DNA of 37,216 nt from an uncultured Lachnospiraceae bacterium (GTDB taxonomy: Bacteria; Bacillota; Clostridia; Lachnospirales; Lachnospiraceae): assembly GCA_949879775.1 (NCBI GenBank), contig CATLBW010000013.1:1-37216 (forward strand), given 5' to 3'. The notes below the pieces were generated by a model. That model saw only the letters and a program-made list of their open reading frames with translations. It did not search any database and was not told where the DNA came from. Shown here piece after piece: positions 33,401 through 37,216 of the stretch. Each line of letters opens with the position of its first letter. Within the stretch, counting starts at the first letter, position 1. The translations under genes were made by a program, and so were the position numbers.

Positions 33401-35506
33401 TTAAACTGGTATCGGAAGATTATAGAAGCCATAGAAAAATTGCTTGCCAAGGATGGACCTGACGTATCGGTGGCGGCGATGGGCGAGGAGCAAAAAAAGG
33501 AGTTTGCCGCCCTTTTGGGCGCCGCGCTTCGGGGGCTTGACATTGATTATGAGGACAGCAAGGCGAACGAGAAAAAAATGTATGACTTCCTGCTTTTGTA
33601 CGCTGAGAGCGGGGAAGGGCAGGCAGGGGGAATGCCTGTGGAGAGACGAATCCTGCATAAAGCGGCAGAGAGGAATATAAGGCTGCCGGAGACAGCGGAA
33701 AAGACGCAGTTGGAAGCGCTGGTGGAGTACCTTGCGGAAGTTGCCAGGGAAAACGGCTACCAGCAGACGCAGCAATTGTGGTTGCCGGTCCTCCCGGAAC
33801 AACTGACGTTAAGGGAGCTGCCGGGGTATGAGGAGCAGGTGTTTGCAGACGGCCATTGGCAGGATATGGAGGGGAGCTGGAAATTGGAAACGCTGATTGG
33901 CATGTACGACGACCCGCAGAACCAGTCGCAGCTCCCGGTCGTGTTAAACCTGTCCGAAAACGGGCATTGCGCAGTCTGCGGCTCTGTCGTAAGCGGGAAA
34001 AGCACGTTCCTGCAGACCTTCCTGTTTGCGATGGCAGAAAAATATACGCCGGACTATGTGAATTTTTATATCCTTGACTTTAGCAGCCATATGCTCGAGG
34101 CGTTCGCGCAGGCGCCGCAGGTGGGCGGCATCCTCTTTGAAAATGATTTGGAGGCCATTGGCAGGTTCTTCCATATGGTGCGCCGGATGATGGAGGAGCG
34201 CGCAAAGCTGTTTGGCGGCGGGAATTACAGCCAGTATGTGAGGGCATATGGGGTGAAGCTCCCGTCGGTGGTAATCGTGATTGACGACTATGCGAATTTC
34301 CGCGAGAAAACGGAAAACCGCTATGACGAGGATCTGGTGCAGCTTTCCGCGAAGGGCGTAGGATATGGCATCTTTTTGGTAGTCTCAGCCGCCGGGTTTG
34401 GGACGGCGCAGATTCCGGGAAGGGTTGCTGACAATATGAAAAACACGGTCAGCCTGCAGATAACGGATAAGTTTAAATGCATAGATATTATGCGTGTGGG
34501 CCAGATACCTGTAATCCCGGAGGAAGGGGTCGCAGGCAGGGGGCTTGTAAGCATCGGCGGGAGCATCTTAGAGTTCCAGACAGCCCTGGCGCTTTTGGCG
34601 GATGACGCTTATGACAGGACGAAGCGGATTCAGGAGGCATGCCAAAGGATGCGAAAGTCCTGGGAGGGGGCATGCGCAAGGAAGATTCCCGCGATTCCGG
34701 ACAAGCCCATCTTGCGGCTGCTTGAGGAGAACCCGGATTATGAAAAAGCGCTTGCGGATGCATCGCTGCTTCCAGTGGGCTACCGGTATGCGGATGCGTC
34801 TGTCTATTCCGTAAGCCTGAGCCGTACCTATTGTTACCTGATTGCCGGGAAAGGGCGCACTGGCAAGACCACGCTTTTGCGCGTCATGATGAAGGGAGCC
34901 TACCGCAAGGGCGTGAAAATGTATGTTGTAGAGAAAGGCAAGCAGGAATTAAGGAATGTGGCCAAGGAGTATGGAGCAGAGTATGTTGCCGATGATGAGG
35001 AGCAGTATGCATTTTTCAAAAAATTGATCCCAGTGTTTGTGGAGCGCAATAAATGGAAGCAGGAGTTAAGCCTCCGGGGGTTGAATGAACAGGAAATTTA
35101 TGAGGAAATGCAGGTGTTTTCGCCTATTTTCATTTTCCTGTCAGACCTGCCGGAATTTGTAAGGAGCGCCTATCGGCCCAAGGAGCAAGTTGGCACGATA
35201 AGCGGCACGCTGGAAAATATCATTGAAAAAGGGATGTTCCACAACATTTATTTTATCGGCTGCATGAATATCGAAGACGCGCCTGAAATGGGGGGCTACC
35301 GCGTGTTCAAAGATTTCATCAGCTATAAGGCTGGCGTCCTCCTTGGCGGGAACGCGGCGTCGCAGCGGATTTTCACGTTCCAGAACATCCCTTACCAGGA
35401 GACGACAAAGAGCCTGGCAAAAGGAATCGGGCTGGCGGTTAGCGAGGAAGACGATACGGTCGCCGTGAAGATTGTCTTTCCCGAGATAGGCAGGGAAGGG
35501 CTTTGA
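30497..35506 (+). CDS. essC: Type VII secretion motor EssC (FtsK/SpoIIIE ATPase) with FHA domain, 1669 aa
   Basis: The N-terminal half-domain and an FHA domain (about 105-185: ITIGKDRGN, VSQSHCRIV, SSVNGTFMDG) match EssC/YukB architecture. Two membrane helices (about 265-315) follow, then a linker and three FtsK-type ATPase domains. D1 has GTTGSGKSE near 718 and HLFIIIDEFAEL. D2 has GSVVSGKST near 1162 and SVVIVIDDYANF. D3 has GKGRTGKTT near 1451 and IFIFLSDLPEF. All three P-loops are intact; D3 has lost the acidic Walker B pair. EssC hydrolyses ATP to export WXG100 and related proteins. It is longer than typical staphylococcal EssC (about 1480). AGGAGG precedes the ATG. EsaB and three WXG100 genes follow. 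Confidence 0.95.
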   Translation: MILMIYQKDSFKEYLLPNVNNTNYSILLEKEIFHLKKNIELCLDITQNQWSIQESPQYTVVSEGKVYKAKKIVPEEILHIKTEGKEQLEGIAVEHTPVFPVFKKYDISRMVEITIGKDRGNMVSYQFMNLVSQSHCRIVKENGSFYVIDSSVNGTFMDGRRIQKQRLEFGDVISIFGLNILFLDGILGVAAHYGEAVVDHTYLTEVKTKQVEGDAPKEALPAAAPKESNYNRPPRYLPVVCRETVEIEEPPAPQVTKQKPLVYTIGPSFTMAVPMMLGCGFSFLSTQMSGRASSAFMFTGIITAVASASLGVVWALANMRYALRQEQENEQSRFNAYGNYLIETADSLKRKYEQNANALRELYPSSKECCNFGRESNRIWNRNVSHEDFLFQRLGLGNIPFQIQIQIPKEKFSVQQDPLKQKPGIIKNDYRMLEHVPVGIDLKQHQLWGIVGGGDRKRLMNIVYNLVAQIAANNCYTDVKMVFIYEENQLWDKEEWDFVKWLPHVWSEDKSTRYVAGNALEAGDIFYELANILRKRENEEGGSLPKRALPKPWYVLFVSNPRLLEGELIAKYAYEQKEAYGITTLLLADYAHQLPNACEHIIQNDNNFCGFYHAMDNTEEKHTVQFEELHIRDMKRLASTLAGMEVSELESSGNIPSSLEFLEMYQVKKLKELQVLERWRKSRTYHTMRVLVGRKMGGADAYLDIHEKYHGPHGLIAGTTGSGKSELLQTYILSLALNFSPEDIGFFIIDFKGGGMANLFSGLPHMVGQISNLSGNQVRRAMISIKSENVRRQRVFGEHGVNNINLYTRLYKDGEAAEPIPHLFIIIDEFAELKREEPEFMRELISVAQVGRSLGVHLILATQKPSGTVDDNIWSNSKFRLCLRVQDRRDSNDMLHKPDAAYLTQAGRCYLQVGNDELYELFQSGWSGAAYDESAAETKAEIAQMLTRTGKTAIVGSRMKIKRKEEERLNWYRKIIEAIEKLLAKDGPDVSVAAMGEEQKKEFAALLGAALRGLDIDYEDSKANEKKMYDFLLLYAESGEGQAGGMPVERRILHKAAERNIRLPETAEKTQLEALVEYLAEVARENGYQQTQQLWLPVLPEQLTLRELPGYEEQVFADGHWQDMEGSWKLETLIGMYDDPQNQSQLPVVLNLSENGHCAVCGSVVSGKSTFLQTFLFAMAEKYTPDYVNFYILDFSSHMLEAFAQAPQVGGILFENDLEAIGRFFHMVRRMMEERAKLFGGGNYSQYVRAYGVKLPSVVIVIDDYANFREKTENRYDEDLVQLSAKGVGYGIFLVVSAAGFGTAQIPGRVADNMKNTVSLQITDKFKCIDIMRVGQIPVIPEEGVAGRGLVSIGGSILEFQTALALLADDAYDRTKRIQEACQRMRKSWEGACARKIPAIPDKPILRLLEENPDYEKALADASLLPVGYRYADASVYSVSLSRTYCYLIAGKGRTGKTTLLRVMMKGAYRKGVKMYVVEKGKQELRNVAKEYGAEYVADDEEQYAFFKKLIPVFVERNKWKQELSLRGLNEQEIYEEMQVFSPIFIFLSDLPEFVRSAYRPKEQVGTISGTLENIIEKGMFHNIYFIGCMNIEDAPEMGGYRVFKDFISYKAGVLLGGNAASQRIFTFQNIPYQETTKSLAKGIGLAVSEEDDTVAVKIVFPEIGREGL

Positions 35507-35571
35507 TTTCCATGGGAACAAAGCGGACAAGTCCGCATAGTTCCCTATGCATAGTGAGGAGATGGGTTCAT

Positions 35572-35820
35572 ATGGTAATGGTTGAAATATATATACCGCT
35601 CTTGGACAAACGGTATGATTTCCGTTTGGATGAGCATACGCAGATTTTGTATTTATTGGAGGACATCAGCGAGATAATCTGCCAGAAAGAACAGTGCAGT
35701 ATGGGAGGGGACTGGCGCAGCCTCTTTTTGTGCGACATGGCGACACGGCGCAGGCTCCCTTTTGCAAGCACCTTGTCTGAATGCGGGGTGAAAATCGGGG
35801 ACAGCCTTCTTTTGGTGTAA
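35572..35820 (+). CDS. esaB: EsaB/YukD ubiquitin-like T7SS protein, 82 aa
   Basis: A small ubiquitin-fold protein of the YukD/EsaB family: VEIYIPLLDKRYDFRLDE at the start and a final GVKIGDSLLLV strand are the recognisable parts, and the length is normal for the family. I chose the ATG at 35572 (GAGGAG upstream); the open frame extends back into EssC but without homology. EsaB is a core cytoplasmic factor of Firmicutes T7SS. The gap to EssC holds the hairpin GCGGAC (35523-35528) with GTCCGC (35531-35536). The 140 nt downstream contain no gene and only a weak hairpin. Confidence 0.8.
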   Translation: MVMVEIYIPLLDKRYDFRLDEHTQILYLLEDISEIICQKEQCSMGGDWRSLFLCDMATRRRLPFASTLSECGVKIGDSLLLV

Positions 35821-35960
35821 GACAGCCCGAATGCGGTGGCTGGCAGGTTGTCCGTATTATACGAGGCGGCAAACCTATTTGGAGCACAGTATGGCTATAG
35901 GCCTTTGGCTTTTTGCTAAAGTTCATATAACAAAATAAAAGGAAAATGGAGGAAAAAATT

Positions 35961-36263
35961 ATGGGTAGTATCAGAGTGACAGCAGCACAGTTAAAAAGCG
36001 GCGCATCAGAATTGGAGAGCTTAAACGGCCAGTTCAAGACAGCGGTTGGGGAGCTGGAATCTTTGGAAGGGACTTTAAGAAGCTCTTTTGAAGGCGAGGC
36101 GAGCGACGCGTTCCACACAGCGTTTACCAGTGACAAGACCCAGATGAACAATTTCTACAATGCGATTGTCGTATATGTGCAGGCATTGAATGCCCTGGCT
36201 GAGAAATATGCGAGGACAGAGAGCAGCAATGTGGAGATTGCCAGGACGAGGAATTACCAATAA
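35961..36263 (+). CDS. WXG100-family protein with FxG turn, 100 aa
   Basis: A two-helix WXG100 protein of exactly the expected length. The helices run through TAAQLKSGASELESLNGQFK and DKTQMNNFYNAIVVYVQALN. The turn reads SSFEGEASDAF, so Phe stands in for the Trp of WxG. There is no clear YxxxD/E export motif at the C-terminus (ARTESSNVEIARTRNYQ), so it may be exported as a heterodimer partner. The ATG at 35961 has TGGAGG 8 nt upstream; the frame opens five codons earlier. Confidence 0.85.
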   Translation: MGSIRVTAAQLKSGASELESLNGQFKTAVGELESLEGTLRSSFEGEASDAFHTAFTSDKTQMNNFYNAIVVYVQALNALAEKYARTESSNVEIARTRNYQ

Positions 36264-36379
36264 CCAAGGGGAAGTGCCGCGCACGGACCTGGTAAGGCAG
36301 CGGCAGGTAATAAAAGCATTTATAGCCAGCGACAAAAAAAGATAAGCAAGGCAGGAAGAGAGAAAAGGAGAAAAGGATT

Positions 36380-36694
36380 ATGGATGGAATTTTAAGGGTA
36401 ACACCGGAACAGCTTAGCTCAACAGCGGGAGAATTTAGCGCAAAAGCATCAGTGATAGGGAACCTTACCTCAGAGATGACAAACAAAGTGACAGGGCTGT
36501 CCTCCGTATGGGAAGGGAGCGCGGCAACTGCCTATATCAACAAGTTCAAGGGATTGGAGGACGATATCCAGAAGATGATCCGCATGGTGCAGGAGCACGC
36601 CAAAGACCTTGAGGATATGGCTGCCAACTACAATGCGGCGGAGAACGAGGCGGAAAGCGTGATTGAAAACCTTAGCTCAGATGTAATTATTTAG
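36380..36694 (+). CDS. esxA: WXG100-family protein (EsxA-like), 104 aa
   Basis: A canonical WXG100 protein: helix one VTPEQLSSTAGEFSAKAS, turn SVWEGSAATAY (WEG), helix two with EDDIQKMIRMVQEHAKDLED, and the C-terminal YNAAE that fits the YxxxD/E export signal. This is the best candidate for the main EsxA-like substrate of the machine. AAAAGGAG lies before the start. The 115 nt upstream hold no other gene. Confidence 0.9.
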   Translation: MDGILRVTPEQLSSTAGEFSAKASVIGNLTSEMTNKVTGLSSVWEGSAATAYINKFKGLEDDIQKMIRMVQEHAKDLEDMAANYNAAENEAESVIENLSSDVII

Positions 36695-36825
36695 GAAGCG
36701 GGCGGGCAGGGATGTTGTAAGCGGATATAAAGACAGGCGCCGATGGACACCCCTGTCCCGCTGTCTGCATACAGGAAGAGGATGGAGAGTGTTTCATTTG
36801 CAATCACAGCAGGGAGGTGCAAAGG

Positions 36826-37131
36826 GTGACGTTTACGGAGCTGGAAATAGACACATCATCATTGGCTGGCGGCAGGAAAGACATGGAAGAGAGCCTGGAG
36901 AGCATACAGGGCACGCTGGATGGGATTTATACGGAGATAGAGGAGCTGAACGCCATGTGGGCAGGACCGGCGAACCAGGCGTTTCGCAATTCCTTTCAGC
37001 AGGACAAGGAGAGGATTGCGCAAATCGTGAAAGGGATGCGGGAGTACCTGGAACACCTGGAAAACGTGCAGCGTGAATATGAATCGTGTGAACAGGCAGT
37101 GGCGGATATTGTCGCCGCAGTAAGAATATAG
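36826..37131 (+). CDS. WXG100-family protein, 101 aa
   Basis: Third WXG100 paralogue: turn NAMWAGPANQAF (WAG), flanking helices EESLESIQGTLDGIYTEIEE and QQDKERIAQIVKGMREYLEH, and a C-terminal YESCE matching YxxxD/E. I prefer the GTG at 36826 because GGGAGG lies 8 nt upstream; a GTG at 36817 is in frame but lies on top of that site. The 3' end of the gene is part of a tandem duplication. Confidence 0.85.
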   Translation: MTFTELEIDTSSLAGGRKDMEESLESIQGTLDGIYTEIEELNAMWAGPANQAFRNSFQQDKERIAQIVKGMREYLEHLENVQREYESCEQAVADIVAAVRI

Positions 37132-37188
37132 GAATGGAGGCAAAGGCGGATATTGCCGCCGCAATAAGAATATAGGAATGGAGGCAGA
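37101..37188 (+). repeat. 44-bp tandem duplication over the WXG100 stop and next RBS
   Basis: 37101-37144 and 37145-37188 are identical except for three bases. Each unit holds the last codons of the WXG100 gene, its stop and a GGAGG ribosome binding site. The first unit is the functional gene end; the second leaves a spare ribosome binding site before the ATG at 37193. Confidence 0.85.
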
Positions 37189-37192
37189 GGCG

Positions 37193-37216
37193 ATGGCAGA
37201 TTCCGGATTTACAATC
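37193..37216 (+). CDS. Start of a further gene, cut by the window end
   Basis: The ATG at 37193 begins MADSGFTI and has GGAGG about 8 nt upstream, inside the duplicated unit. Only eight codons are visible, so the product cannot be identified. Its position after three WXG100 genes suggests another secretion component or substrate. Confidence 0.5.

Noticed and set aside
35881-35920. Terminator or attenuator between esaB and the WXG100 genes
   Set aside because: GCCTTTGGC followed by TTTTT gives only a 3-bp stem; too weak to call.
36789-37076. 95-codon frame overlapping the third WXG100 gene
   Set aside because: It overlaps a clear WXG100 protein in another frame and has atypical Gly/Arg-rich composition.

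Overview
The window looks like the chromosome of a Clostridia-class Bacillota, probably a gut Lachnospiraceae. The support is indirect: strong AGGAGG-type ribosome binding sites, a PcfK/PcfJ conjugative-element pair, the C-terminus of an SNF2-type helicase typical of integrative elements in that family, and a Firmicutes-style type VII secretion (T7SSb) ATPase with WXG100 substrates. No rRNA or tRNA is present to fix the taxon.

Positions 1-5540 form a mobile-element border. There is a cluster of hairpins at the left edge, an XRE-type regulator with its own promoter, an IS110-family transposase broken by an exact 8-bp tandem duplication, and an apparently intact DDE (IS1182/IS4-like) transposase.

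Positions 5540-14250 are the remains of an integrated conjugative element. On the minus strand lie an Rpn-type PD-(D/E)XK nuclease gene and a translationally coupled set (Pro-rich protein, PcfK, PcfJ). Further right is a helicase cut off exactly at its motif VI, next to a small zinc-ribbon ORF. Between the pcf genes and the helicase stump sits an AT-rich cassette on the opposite strand (about 9320-12880). It carries an OLD-like AAA ATPase overlapping a TOPRIM-like gene, then an unrecognised 302-residue protein. This has the architecture of an anti-phage defence module.

Positions 14254 to the right end are one long plus-strand gene train, with a promoter at 14307-14336 preceded by 12-bp spaced TGTCA/TGACA repeats. 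In order it encodes: a membrane-anchored trypsin-like protease with a cytoplasmic FHA domain; a PP2C phosphatase; a transmembrane Ser/Thr kinase; a small membrane protein; a 2379-residue surface protein built from repeated Ig-like cassettes; a second transmembrane kinase with a DFN motif; a 37-residue membrane microprotein; a TPR/DUF2135 protein; a TM-FHA protein; a 1669-residue EssC ATPase that itself carries an FHA domain; EsaB/YukD; three WXG100 proteins; and the start of another gene. No canonical EssA, EssB or EsaA is visible.

I read this as a phosphorylation-controlled variant of T7SSb. Two kinases and one phosphatase would set phospho-threonine marks that are read by three FHA domains, one of them in the secretion motor. 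The protease, the TPR proteins and the giant Ig-like protein would supply extracytoplasmic parts that normally come from EssB and EsaA. The gene content is seen in the sequence; the wiring is inference.
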